Source of the DNA: Trichoderma breve
Lineage: Eukaryota; Ascomycota; Sordariomycetes; Hypocreales; Hypocreaceae
DNA length: 64,000 bases
Direction of reading: 5' to 3'
Assembly: GCF_028502605.1 (NCBI RefSeq)
Contig: NW_026611594.1
Span: forward strand, 1,561,836 to 1,625,835
The notes beneath the pieces were generated by a model. That model did not search any database. It was given only the letters and a program-made list of their open reading frames with translations, and was not told where the DNA came from. Positions 22,350 through 33,085 of this stretch are shown here, one piece after another. Position 1 is the stretch's first letter, and each line of letters opens with the position of its first letter. The position numbers and the translations under genes were made by a program.

Positions 22350-22731
22350 GAGTGACATTTTCCTGTCTTTGAAACTATGAGAGAATATATAATATCATCG
22401 ACTGGCATAATAATGTTTCTATGCCTTAAGCATACTATGATTCAATCTGGCTATTTCCTTCCTTTTACAGAGAACAGTTAATAATGAACCTATTCGAGAG
22501 AGATTTTAAGCTATGGTATAGAAGAATTAGAAGGTAATATAGTTTATTATCACTTATAACATAGTGATATTTTATTGGAGAACACATAATTATTTGCCTT
22601 AATTCCATATTGTAGACAATGAAACAAGTCATTTTCCATTAGTCTTTATGTGCATAATATATATTATATCACGCAATAATGAAGTTATCTAGACTTTGCT
22701 GATTCAGTAAAATACTGCAGATCAAGTTATA
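22350..22731. other. convergent intergenic region, AT-rich
   Basis: About 380 bp between the stops of the MADS-like gene and the patatin-like relic. Nothing recognisable. Confidence 0.5.
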
Positions 22732-25266
22732 TTATAAGCACAATTTCAATGTATCTAATAGCCTGCTGAGTTCAAGCTGTAGAAAACTTTTGCTTTGCGA
22801 AAATTTGCAATTTATTTCAACGGAATGTCTTTTTGCTCCATATGGATGATTGAGTCCTTGATCTTTTATTATATCGCGAAGCTTATATGGGCAGTTGCTT
22901 ATGCTATATCTTTTACCATTTACACCATCCATTTCTACAGAGATGGAAGTATTGGCTGAGAGTGCTTTTAGTTTAAATTGCCTAACGAACGGTTGCATCT
23001 TGCGGCACTTTTGAATGTCATCTTCAGTGCATATATGGGCTTTCGTAGGTGTTATTTCGTCACCTTGGTAATAAAAGCACGCGCCAAGCCGGAAGATTCT
23101 GAAGAGTAAATCGAGAAGTGCATGACCAGGGTTTAGTCGGCAACGCATAGCCAAACAAATAATCTCCGGAGTATAGTAAAATCTTGGTATAACTGTGAGC
23201 TCGATATAAAATAAATGGCAAAGCAATTGGCTTGAAATGGTTTCCGATAGCGTTGGAGTGCAAATGTCACCATTGTGCTGAAGAACCAAATCTTGTGGCC
23301 GATATAGATGTTCCCTATTATAGGTATTTTAGCACAAGATACTACGTTTCTATTTAAAGCAAGTACGAAAGGTTACCTAATTGATGAACTTTTATTTGTT
23401 GAGAAAATAATCTTAGGATAGTGATAACTCTCAAGGCTCGCTAGGCTTAAGAGAAGGATATTGCCTAGGTAAATTTTACCTCTTTTTAATTTAAGCTTTC
23501 TTAGACGATTAATATTTCTCTTGCACTCTTGTAAAGGCCATTTATTGAGAAAGAGCGTTGCGATGAAATAAATCCCTGGACAATTAAATCTCTGAAACAT
23601 AAACGTATTAGGTCTTAGAACACCTACCTAGTTCAGTACCGGATAGTATATCAAAGTGATCAAAAAACGGCATGCTGTTTAGCTTAGTCAATGTCTGCAA
23701 CTCCCTTAGAAAAATCCAGGTTCTATAAGGATCAGCTCCTTCCAAATGTAGAACTCTCTTGGCCGCCGTCGGTGGCTGCATTGTAATCATATTGACTTGA
23801 TTGTCTAAGCACACTCGGCACGGCGTGTGTTTGAATCGCCATGTGTCGGTTTCCTCGCTGAACAGTTGAACACATGAGCCACAAAGCCGGTGTTTACAGT
23901 GTAATATATATCCTGCGAGTTGGATAATGCAGATGGAGCATGCTTGGTGCGTATGGACCTTTGATAAATAACTACTGGCTCGTATAATCTCAACATGCTG
24001 TTGGGCAGAGTCCTTGCCTTCTTTCAGAGCCTTTGAGGTAAGCATTGCGAATTGAAGCTTTGTTTTCAGAGCGAAGCCTGGGATTTTCATTTTTTCTTCA
24101 CAGTGACGTAAAGATTCCATGTAAAGGGTGTCAACAACTTGATCGGGTATGAAAGCTGCGCGAGTTAATATGCCATTGTTACTTGCTGATTGGACAAACC
24201 ACAGATACTTACAATGCATTTGCGGTGGGAATGCGTCCATAACCAGAGCAGATGCAATGACGTAAGACAACTTCAATTTCTCATCGCAGTTCTGTACTAA
24301 GTCAAGAATACAATCTTCCATGAAATTTGGCACAGGGCAATGGCTCCTAGCCGCACTAACTACGTCGAAGTGAGGAAACTGATGTTTTCCGTAATGAGCA
24401 ACAGCCTCCTGAAACAGTAATCTCCAATTTAATGCTGAAAAATCTATTGCAGCCTCTGACTTATATACTGCACCTATACGCGATTCGTTTTCGATATCAG
24501 TTATTATGTTCTCAGAGAGTTGAATTGAACTGATGTGAAATAAACGTTTCCGGGCCCGCCTGATTTGATCTACATTATATTGAGCAGCCGTAGCGCCTGG
24601 TCGGCAGATCATCGAAGTATCCCAGCGATTGAAAATTCCTTCATCACTTATCCTATCGCTGCTACTGAACACCAGTGCGACTCGTATTCGGTATTGGCGG
24701 TGGTCTGTCATGGCTTCCTGTAGCCAATAACAGAGAATATTAATAACATTTTCAATGCCACCAAGATCAGAGATGAAAAGCACTACTAGATCACTGAAAA
24801 GTGGGAATACGTTATAATAAAGACTACTTGCAATATCAGCAGCCCTGTGTGATGGGAGCTGAAGTAAATGATACTGCAAGTTGCCTGGTTGAAATCCACC
24901 GATGATTTTAGGGATTGATAGGTTTGGCTGCAAGTGTAGCTCGCAGTCCAAAATTATCTTACGGTTAGGTTCCGACCAAGACCCAAGGGCCACGGAATAA
25001 TTTTGCGTGGATGATCTGTTTAGCCTGAAATAATGCGACAGAGTCGCTCTTTTTGCACTTCCTCCAATCATAGTTACCACTTGTATTTTTTTGCTTCCCA
25101 TAATATCCACTACTTTATAGGGAGCCGTGTTTTCTTGCAGGTAAGGACCTGGTAGGCCTGGTGCGGATGCCCTTAGCTCAAACAGAGTTTGAACACTCAT
25201 AGCTGACAGAGGTAACATAGATAGAGATATCTTACGTGTGAGTATAACATGGCTACTTCCCTGCAT
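22732..25266 (-). pseudogene. RING/patatin-like phospholipase (PLP) homologue, catalytically dead
   Basis: Relic of the large fungal PLP type: an N-terminal nucleotide-binding-like part (residues about 60-200, with LVVLFISDLGG), a RING-type zinc finger near residue 443 (CSICIIQ, HCKHRLCGSC, CRVC), then patatin. The long frame 23608-25266 may begin with a short exon, since GTAAGA at 25228 and CTGTCAG offer an in-frame intron. In the patatin part, the oxyanion motif DGGGxRG is replaced by LEGADPYRTW, and the serine motif GTSSGG by GTELG, so the nucleophile is gone. A phase mismatch and stop follow at about 23608. Homologous sequence resumes (GIYFIATLFLNKWPLQEC) but most of the domain with the catalytic Asp is deleted. 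The C-terminal domain (SETISSQLLCHLFYIEL) continues at 22732-23290. It is divergent from the DUF3723 gene. Confidence 0.75.
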
Positions 25267-25582
25267 TTATATTAAGACACAAATTGTATATGACCTTGAC
25301 CTCTGGCCTGCGCGTTGCGTCAGCGGAATGAACCCATGTGTGTGTAAGCGCCGGTCGTTAATTAATCATTGGCAGTACGTAAGTATTAATTTTAGCCCCT
25401 ACGTCGGGAATACAGCGCCCTTGGCGCTCATCCTAAGACCATGTAGGTGCATTTTCCAGGCTAAAATTAAGACCTAAACAGCCTGCCTAAGATCTGTGTT
25501 AATATATTGGAGAGTTTACTCGACCAGAATTCAGAAGTTGTAAAGCAATTGGACAGTCATACCGAATCTTATCCATTCTAAT
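25267..25582. promoter_or_regulatory. divergent promoter region between PLP and DUF3723 genes
   Basis: About 316 bp separate two outward-facing starts. No clear TATA box. The close head-to-head arrangement suggests shared control of the two genes. Confidence 0.45.
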
Positions 25583-28500
25583 ATGGCGATTCCGACAAGA
25601 TATGTTGAAGGTTCTGTGCTCGTGAGCCTATCTCTATTTAGAGCCGGGTACATGGACAGCGAAAATAATGAAAGAGGGATAATTGTGTCGAATTTTGAAG
25701 GAATTCTCCAGAATCCTAGGCACAATATCTCAGGATACGTTGGGCCAACATTGTGTAATGAGATCCAACACATTTTAAATTGGCATTCGGGTATACTTGC
25801 CCGCACACCTGTTCAAGACGCTACAGCGAACTTCTTGGCAAACGGAATTTACTGTTGCGCGAATGAAGGTACTCTGGACTTGGCCAAAAAGAAATACGGT
25901 AGTGATTTCCAATGCGTTATCCAGATACACTGTATTCCACCTCGTAAGTGACCTTATAGCTTCAATTACTCCCTTGCTAATAACTCTGGCTTAAAGCGCA
26001 ACAGCGGAGGCTCTCTGACGGCGAGGTATTCCGAATGGTTAGGCGCTTTATTCACGAGAGCCAATATGATTTAGCGCAAGAATGGATGAACGAGTTGTCA
26101 GCACCGAAGAAGCATCATTTAAGTCTAATGCTTGGCCGTCCGGCAATTATAAATGCTATGGACAAATTACTGCCCTTTCCAGGCTTATGGGGAGGCCTAC
26201 AACTAGGCAATTGGGCCAAGCACCTCGCAGCACATATTGATGAACTCATAATCAACTATTTAACTCACATAGAGAACGTGTACTCAAGAATATTTCGAGG
26301 TCATGAATCTCTTATGCATCTTCTTGACGAGGACACCGTACTTCAGCTTCAATATAGGGCATTCAAATGGTCCTTGCGCGATCGAAAATTGATCCAAGAG
26401 AGTTTTACCAAAGGACTTATATTTAGAAAAATATCTGCCCTGGATATTAGAGCCGACTTAATGAAAAACGTGCTATCCATACCAGGGGTCATTCCCAGCA
26501 TTGCGACATTCCATGCCAATATGAAATATATTACTATCGGCGCGAAGATCTTGGAAAGATATATTGAGATTAAGCCGAGAAATGTAAAACGTGGGTCAGA
26601 TACAATTACAAGAAGCAGGTCGAGCCTTTTTGACAACTTGCAAATGCATTGGTCCACTCACCAGAAGAGCTTGCAAATCAGTCATCAGCAGTTCATTTCC
26701 ATGAAAGGCACACCAAATGCACCGCGCATATGCTTTTTGCAGCTGTTCATGGCTGCTCTTAGATATTTTCCGCACTTATCTTCCGAGCCTCCACTGTTAG
26801 ATAAAGGGGGACGCTGGATAGGTATCACTCCTGATGAGAGGTTCCGCACATTGCTTTGCACAACTGCTCTCAAGCTAGGATATAGCAATAGGAAAATCCA
26901 AAGTGGATTATCCGCCGAACTTCCATCACTAAAATATCAGATAACTCCTCGTCTAGAAATCTGGCGGGGAGGTAAACCCCCTTTTCAAGTGTTTGAGGTA
27001 CTGGCCGACCGGTCGTTTATCCCTCAAATTATTTTATCAATGTCAAACGAAGTTGACTTCCCAAGCCCTTTAATGATTCAAGGAGACATGCTGAGCGCAT
27101 TTTTCTCGATTTCCCGAGACCAATTACTCGTGGTACCTGAAAATGCAAACTTAGACAACACGGGTCTTACCTCTTCCGCTGAAGAAAACTACGAGGATGA
27201 AGATATGGAAGATTACACGGATGTGTCTAATGTTTCTGATCTTGATATGGATGATGCGATTCCTTTGCATACAAGAGCCACTCGAAGAAACGGTGGCTCA
27301 CGGCCAAGGCGGGTTACTAAAAGAAACCCAAAAAAAACTAGCAACGCAAGGGTGGAAAGTAACCCCAAAAAATTCAGAGAACAGAAAAGAAACCATATGA
27401 AAAGCACTGTTAACTCGAGAAGTCTAAACAGAGATCCTCCTACAACTAGTGGCCTAGGGACTTTATATACAATCCCAGCTAGGAATTCTACACTTTCTAT
27501 TTCCGATCTAGGCATTGTACATCCAGGAACTTCACGCATAGCCCTTGATGTTTCTTTAGAACACGAGCCTTCTACAACCTTGGATTTAGATCAAGAACAA
27601 ACAAGAAATCAGATAAACAATACCACACTGGATTCAGATTCTGTGAGACTGAATGAATCAGATATTCTACGATCTCACACAATTCCGCAACGTGACTCGA
27701 GACTTTCACTACCGGAAGAGTTGTTGTCCCTCAGATGGCCAAATTCAAATACAGCTACCTCTGAAATCGTCAATCAATCCACCCAGCTGCCGCAAATACA
27801 ATCATCAATTGCAAATTCTAGCAAAACAAATGTTGGCGTGAGCGAAACGGAAGATGAATCTAGGAATAATCGACGAAGAATTGAAAATATGAGTCCATCA
27901 ATACCTGAAGATAGTGAACCAGCTCATGATGACGTATTCCATCAAGAGATAACCCATGGACAGCTGGCAGTTCAAAAGGCAGTTCGAAAGGCAGCTCGAG
28001 AAGCACATAGCGAACAGGCAGTTCGTAAACAAGCAGTTCGTGATCAGGCAGCTCTAGAGGCAGCTCGTGAACAAGAAGATCGTGACCAACCATCTAGAAA
28101 ACAACAAGCCCGCCAGGAAGCGGCTCGTCAAGAGGCAGCTCGTCAAGAGGCAGCTCGTCAAGAGGCAGCTCGTCAAGAGGCAGCTCGTCAAGAGGCGGCT
28201 CGTCAAGAGGCAGCTCGTCAAGAGGCAGCTCGTCAAGAGGCAGCTCGTCAAGAGGCGGCTCGTCAAGAGGCGGCTCGTCAAGAGGCAGCTCATCAAGAGG
28301 CGGCTCGTCAAGAGGCAGCTCGTCAAAAAGCTCTTCACGAAACAGAAGCAGCTCAAAAAGCAAACAGCCAAGAAGTACATCTCCAAGCAAAGCAAGCTCT
28401 CCAAAAAAAAGAGGCAGATCGCATTGCAGCGTTTGACGAAGAAGATGCCGCTCGTCACAAAGCATTTAAATTAGAAGAAAAGGCACGCACAGAAGAGGCG

Positions 28501-28899
28501 GCTAAAAACATAGCAGAGGCGGTGAATAAAATAACAGCCTTACATGGACGTTCAGCAGCTCTCGAGGAGGAAGTATCCCTTAAGTCGAAAGAGGCAGCTC
28601 GTTCAAGAGCAGCTATACAAGAATATAAGAAGTTTCGAGATACGGTTCGTAGCGAAGAGAGACTTCGTCGCAAGGAAGCAAAGAAAAAGATAAACGATTT
28701 TCAAGAAGAGCTGAATCGTCAAGAAACAGAGAGAGCTCGTCATGAAGCATATATTAGAAGCCAACTAGAGCTGGAAATCAGCTCGAAGAGTGGCGTAGAG
28801 GCCCTTATGCAAGATCTGTGGGAAGACGAGAGTGAACAGCGCTCCCCTCCGCTAATACCTGAGGAAATAAATGCTGATCTATATGGAGGCATAGAATAA
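25583..28899 (+). CDS. DUF3723 protein with RQEAA repeat tail
   Basis: Fungal DUF3723 family, of unknown function, found in many copies in subtelomeres and as an accessory gene of Starship elements. Exons 25583-25943 and 25997-28899 (53-bp intron, phase 1) give 1087 residues. Family blocks run in order: RRLSDGEVFRMVRRFIHESQ, LLPFPGLWGGLQLGN, VLSIPGVIPSIATFHANMKY, SIATFHANMKYITIGAKIL, LFMAALRYFPHLSSEPP and a C-terminal MIQGDMLSAFF. After about residue 540 an acidic/basic low-complexity linker follows, then 14 exact or near-exact RQEAA units and a long Ala/Glu/Lys/Arg-rich coiled coil. The frame is fully open. It is the best preserved of the NLR/FRE/PLP/DUF3723 set here. Confidence 0.88.
28111..28320 (+). 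repeat. 14 tandem 15-bp units coding for RQEAA
   Basis: Unit CGTCAAGAGGCAGCT, repeated 14 times without gaps inside the DUF3723 gene. The variants are a first unit with CGCCAGGAAGCGGCT, several units ending GCGGCT, and one His codon (CAT). The near-identity points to recent slippage or unequal exchange. All units keep the frame. Confidence 0.95.
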
Positions 28900-29040
28900 G
28901 ATGAATATATGTATATAATTTTCTTCCATTGGTAATGAAGTTCTTCTCGAAGATATAACTTAATACAATATTTGGTAAAATTGCACATATGTTGTTTGTA
29001 CAATTATGAAGAGCAACTCTGGTCATTAATTAAGACCCAG

Positions 29041-29192
29041 ATATGTTATACAGTTATATTGACCTTTGTGGATGATGCAGCTTCATCCACCAAAATCCCT
29101 GTCGCACATACATCCATTAATCCATATGTTATACAGTTATATTGACCTTTGTGGATGATGCAGCTTCATCCACCAAAATCCCTGTCGCACAT
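29041..29192. repeat. 69-bp perfect direct repeat, period 83 bp, with internal palindrome
   Basis: The segment 29041-29109 recurs exactly at 29124-29192, separated by 14 bp. Each copy contains GTGGATGA-TGCAGCT-TCATCCAC, an 8-bp inverted repeat around a 7-bp loop. Further TCCACCAAA-type fragments continue to about 29290. The region follows the DUF3723 gene and contains no gene. Confidence 0.9.
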
Positions 29193-29556
29193 CCGCCAAA
29201 TCCAGTACGTGCTTAAAATCTCTATAGCCCATCCATCTACCAAATACATTTGCCGGCAGATAAACTTTTGGTCGCTCCCATCCACCAAATACGTTTGCCA
29301 ATATGTTACACATCGACAAAAAAGAATGTTTATGTGGACTACTCTCTTCGAGAAAGAAGGATTTGAGATTTTATACCCAACTTTGGACGGAACTATTTGA
29401 AGACATGGGATTCCGTAACTCTTTGGGTAGATGCTCTACGCATGCCTGAAGTGCGTGACTAGCAATAAATTTGATGCGTTCATTAGTAACCGAGAAGTCC
29501 TTTCTAAGAGATGTCAATCTAAATGAAGTTGTGATTTCTACGATATTACGGAACGC

Positions 29557-30216
29557 CTACATTATCGCATCTGCTTTGCTGCCGTATGCCGCTGCAAGAA
29601 AAATCGACCCGCCTATGAGATCTGCCCACCGCCTAGCGAGCCTTAGGCGCTTCTGTACCTGTTGTCGCAGCGTCGAGGGCGCTGCGGATTCTCTTTGAGC
29701 TCTAACATAAATGTCCATAAGAATGCTGGCATTTCCTTTGCCGACGGTTCTGCGAAGCCGTCCTCGTCTGGATCCTTTCACTATTAAAGATTTTAGGATA
29801 GTTGTCACTCGGATCAACTGCACGTATGCTAGTCTCAATTTCCAACTGCAGTCATGCTGGCTTAGTATTACGCTATCAATAACGCCCAGTGCATCAAGTG
29901 TAGTCTCATCGCCCGGCATTGTATTAATCGCGAGATAAGTCTTTCGCGATAGCCAAGACCAAAATGCATTAATTTCTTGCTGGTGGATTTCAAAAAATTG
30001 TAGTGCATTCGGCCGTATAATTGGCGCCAGTAGATCAGCGTCAATAATCACTTTTGTAGTAAGATACATTCGACTATCCTCATTCTTATTATCAATCCTT
30101 CCAGTCGCAGAGGCGCCAAATGCAGCTGGCGCCGGCGCGAGGTCCAACAGCTTTTCGTCTACATCCAGATCCATCGCAACTGGCAAAACATAAGAAGTAG
30201 TCACGTAAGGCATCAT
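29557..30216 (-). CDS. unknown protein; frame continues past a TAG
   Basis: From ATG 30216 a 219-residue frame runs to TAG at 29557-29559. It contains Ala/Pro-rich LDLAPAPAAFGASATGR, a mixed helical core (FFEIHQQEINAFWSWLSRK, SWKLRLAYVQLIRVTTILKS) and a basic segment GSRRGRLRRT. After the TAG the same frame stays open for about 61 more codons (AFRNIVEITTSFRLTSLR, FIASHALQACVEHLPKEL) to TAA at 29371-29373, as if the original protein had about 281 residues. I recognise no family. Either a slightly shortened gene or a recently broken one. Confidence 0.5.
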   Translation of the reverse strand: MMPYVTTSYVLPVAMDLDVDEKLLDLAPAPAAFGASATGRIDNKNEDSRMYLTTKVIIDADLLAPIIRPNALQFFEIHQQEINAFWSWLSRKTYLAINTMPGDETTLDALGVIDSVILSQHDCSWKLRLAYVQLIRVTTILKSLIVKGSRRGRLRRTVGKGNASILMDIYVRAQRESAAPSTLRQQVQKRLRLARRWADLIGGSIFLAAAYGSKADAIM

Positions 30217-30533
30217 ATTGAAATCTATGATTGATCGAAAGAATACCTTCAGGTAATTAAAATGCAGACTTACCTAGTTTATATATGTATTTCGCAGCGT
30301 GCGCTCCCGCTCCCAGCACTGCGTTATTGCGGCTATTTTACATCCCAGGCTCTAAATTAGGCTGGGCTGTATTAAATTTAGGCCATGTTCAGGTTCAATT
30401 ACAAGCGGCCTTCAGTTAGCACACTTAGGGAAGGCTTGCGCCTACACTGCTGCTTTACTTTATAATAGGCAAGCCTTGCCCAGTTTCAGCACGACCATCT
30501 TCAACTAACAAGAAAATTCGACTCTATCTAACT
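30217..30533. other. divergent upstream region
   Basis: About 317 bp between the unknown minus-strand gene and the plus-strand MADS-like gene. Probably holds both promoters. Confidence 0.5.
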
Positions 30534-30997
30534 ATGCCGTGTAATAAGTATGTTGCTGAAATTCAATATATATTTGTGCTCAATGAAGCTAATTGTGTGT
30601 CACAGCGATTCCATCGATCTTGCGTCATCAGCCAAGCCCGCACCAGGGCCTCTCCTCCATGAGACACCCTGTGACGCTGATTCACCTATTAGTTCTTTAG
30701 AAAAGCTCCGAATAGCCCGCAGACGAAGATCCAGCCAATTCTCAAAACGACGCAAAACTATTCTGCGAAAAGCACACGATCTTCATAAAGATTGTGACGT
30801 GGACATTTATTTTGTTGTTAGGAACAGGCAGAACAATCAAATATGGAGGTATTCAAATGGATATTTTCCACCATCGACTTTAGAAGAGGTAAGTATATTT
30901 CTACCCTGATGCTACCTATGATAAACCCTGTATTAATTTGATTAAGATTTACCCTGTGCCAATAACCCTAAGCCCCCAAGATTTCCAGAGTAAATAG
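30534..30997 (+). CDS. small MADS/SRF-like protein
   Basis: Three exons rebuilt by phase: 30534-30547, 30606-30888 and 30947-30997 (introns of 58 and 58 bp), giving 115 residues starting MPCNNDSIDLASSAKP. The core LRIARRRRSSQFSKRRKTIL then RKAHDLHKDCDVDIYFVVRN matches the MADS-box pattern (basic helix, KKAxxLxxxCxVDIxxxV), ending in WRYSNGYFPPS and a short tail. It consists almost only of the DNA-binding domain, with no visible activation region. Distantly related to the gene at 21720-22349. Confidence 0.68.
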
Positions 30998-31024
30998 TAC
31001 CGAAGACGACGAATACCATCTTAT

Positions 31025-31498
31025 TCATTTCTCTGAATTGAATCTAGTATCCCAATCTTCCATTGCTTGAGGTGTAGGAGGACTATTGGCTGTCGTTGAC
31101 TCTTTGTATGGACAGGAAGTATTGCTTTTTTCGCACCCATTGGTACAGCACTGGTAGTTTATTAGCTTCAATAGCGAAATATAAGAGATAATACTTACAC
31201 AGCAGCTTAAAAGCTGCTTTAATTCCGTCACTATAGCAAAAAGTTGATGAATGTCTTCTCGTATATCATGACACTGTAGACGATATTCCTGACGGAATTC
31301 GTTTAGTTCTTTATACCAAAAAGCATAAGAGGCTTTGTCACTGTTCGAGCGGCTGGCCGCTTGCTGGTTTTCCGAGCGACTAGCTGGCCATGGCTCCAGT
31401 ATAAGCTTAATACCCGACTGGCTGCAGGCACGAGGATCGCAGCTACCTGAGCATTGATCAGTGTGAGGGCGTAGAGCTGGAAGCTGTTCGAACGACAT
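31025..31498 (-). CDS. small cysteine-containing coiled-coil protein, unknown
   Basis: From ATG 31498, a 157-codon frame. A 48-bp segment (31151-31198) starts GTAAGT and ends CCAG, so the spliced product would be 141 residues with the frame kept either way. Helical part: FWYKELNEFRQEYRLQCHDI then REDIHQLFAIVTELKQLL. Cysteines lie before (GSCDPRACSQSG) and after (CCTNGCEKSNTSC) the helix. The gene is tiny, convergent with the MADS-like gene 27 bp away, and not recognised. Confidence 0.5.
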   Translation of the reverse strand: MSFEQLPALRPHTDQCSGSCDPRACSQSGIKLILEPWPASRSENQQAASRSNSDKASYAFWYKELNEFRQEYRLQCHDIREDIHQLFAIVTELKQLLSCCVSIISYISLLKLINYQCCTNGCEKSNTSCPYKESTTANSPPTPQAMEDWDTRFNSEK

Positions 31499-31678
31499 AA
31501 TGAGTATAATAATGTGGGATGGAAATTGCTGCAGTTTGCAGAATATGATTAATGGGGGGAGATGATAATTTTATACCTATTATACTAAACTGGTAGCTAA
31601 TGTAATATAATTGCATAAAAACAGTGCAGCCTGGACTGCAATTCCACGTTCTTAATTCCGTCAGACTAGCCCATAGCC

Positions 31679-32538
31679 TCAGCGCGTATTCCAATAGAGG
31701 ACCGAAACCACAGCGAACAGTGCAGCGGGGGTGATTGACTTGTTGTTGGCTCTAGACGCTGCACTAGTAGGAGATGTCACCCTGGTGGGCCGCACGCTAC
31801 TAGTAAATGCTGTTGGTTGCTGCTTTGCAAGACTTGCCACGTCCAAATTGGATCCGGAGTTCCCCGTCTTAACTGTCGTTGGATGAAGGTGTGATTGCAG
31901 AGGTTCAGAGGGGTGATTGAAGTATCTAGTGGCGCAGGATGCAATTAGTGGGAAGCTACTGCTCGTATGATTTATCCATCCCAGTGAAACTGTTCCCGCA
32001 GTCCCCCGAAGGCTCCCGGTGTGAATTTTTGAACCGAGTTTGTTTACGTCAGTGGGTATAGATAAGGTATCCCATGAATTTTCGTGCCATCGAGTTGTAT
32101 TTTTCACACGCTCTAAGTAACCGATGCTGGCAGCATTACAATGTTGCAAATTCTGAGTTCTTGTTGGCAAAAGTTTGCTATGCGCGATTGGCCGGGTTGG
32201 TGGAGGATGCGACAGCCATTCAGGCGTACTACGCGTTGTAGGGCTTACGTGCCCGCCTGTAGACATTGTATACCTGTAGCTACTTGTATGCTGCGGCCTT
32301 TTATTAGTGCATTGCCTAGATTCAGGCTCGATAGGTTAGCAAATGCTCGTAAGAACACGAAATATATGAACTCAGCATGATCACACCAGTAAATACTGAT
32401 TTCTTCACCAAGTGCATTTTTCGGCGCTGAGTGGGAAGCTTTTTCGTCTTCATTGAGCACAGCCGATTTAAAAGCAAGAACTAAGGGCGAAACCACAGGG
32501 GTTAGGCATTGCGCGTCAGCTTGGCAGGACGCCTCCAA
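31679..32538 (-). CDS. possible unknown gene, model unresolved
   Basis: Two long open stretches on the minus strand abut: 32245-32538 (opens at TTG) and 31679-32266 (ATG 32266, 195 residues, Ser/Thr/Pro-rich, ending in a hydrophobic segment ITPAALFAVVSVLYW). A GTAAGC donor-like site lies at the junction near 32253. The length of open frame suggests coding, but I could not find a convincing exon join and recognise no family. Plus-strand frames here are shadows. Confidence 0.3.
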
Positions 32539-33085
32539 TTCTATATCAAGCCTGCCGTAAAGTAAGTCTCAGTAGCATGTATTCCTAGTAAATATTAAGA
32601 GTTACTTTAGCGTAATGTTGAATGTCCCAGTATTTAGTAAAATGGAGGAATTTGAGAAACAAGTTTGTGCGTATGTAAATACGGGGTAAATAAAGAGAGT
32701 TAGGGAGAGAAGAAGGTACTGTGTGCTACGCATATTGAGGTAATAGATGTCTTACAGATGGTAGAACTGATTGCCTGAGAAGAACGCAGGTTAATGTGTA
32801 AGAGAGCTCTAGATGTTTTTATCTCAATAATGAACCTAAAGCTCATCGGTGTACCTGAGTCTTATATTAGCCCAGGCTCTTTAGCCTTAAGGTACGGCCT
32901 CTGCTTGTAATTAGGCCCTGTACCCGAAGACCTAAAATTCGTCAACATTGGGTGTTTCCAAGATTATTCCGGGCGCTAAACGCCCTCTATTTAAACCACT
33001 GGCAGTCAGCTTTAACCAACTTGACCTGTAACTAAGTACGCATCAATTCATCGCCGAGCTTCTACATTATCCAACCACAAACACA
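32539..33085. other. intergenic, upstream of small plus-strand gene
   Basis: About 550 bp with no coding signal. Confidence 0.5.

Noticed and set aside
28054..28474. Open frames in other phases and on the minus strand across the RQEAA repeat
   Set aside because: 15-bp repeats without stops keep all frames open; the DUF3723 frame is the real one.
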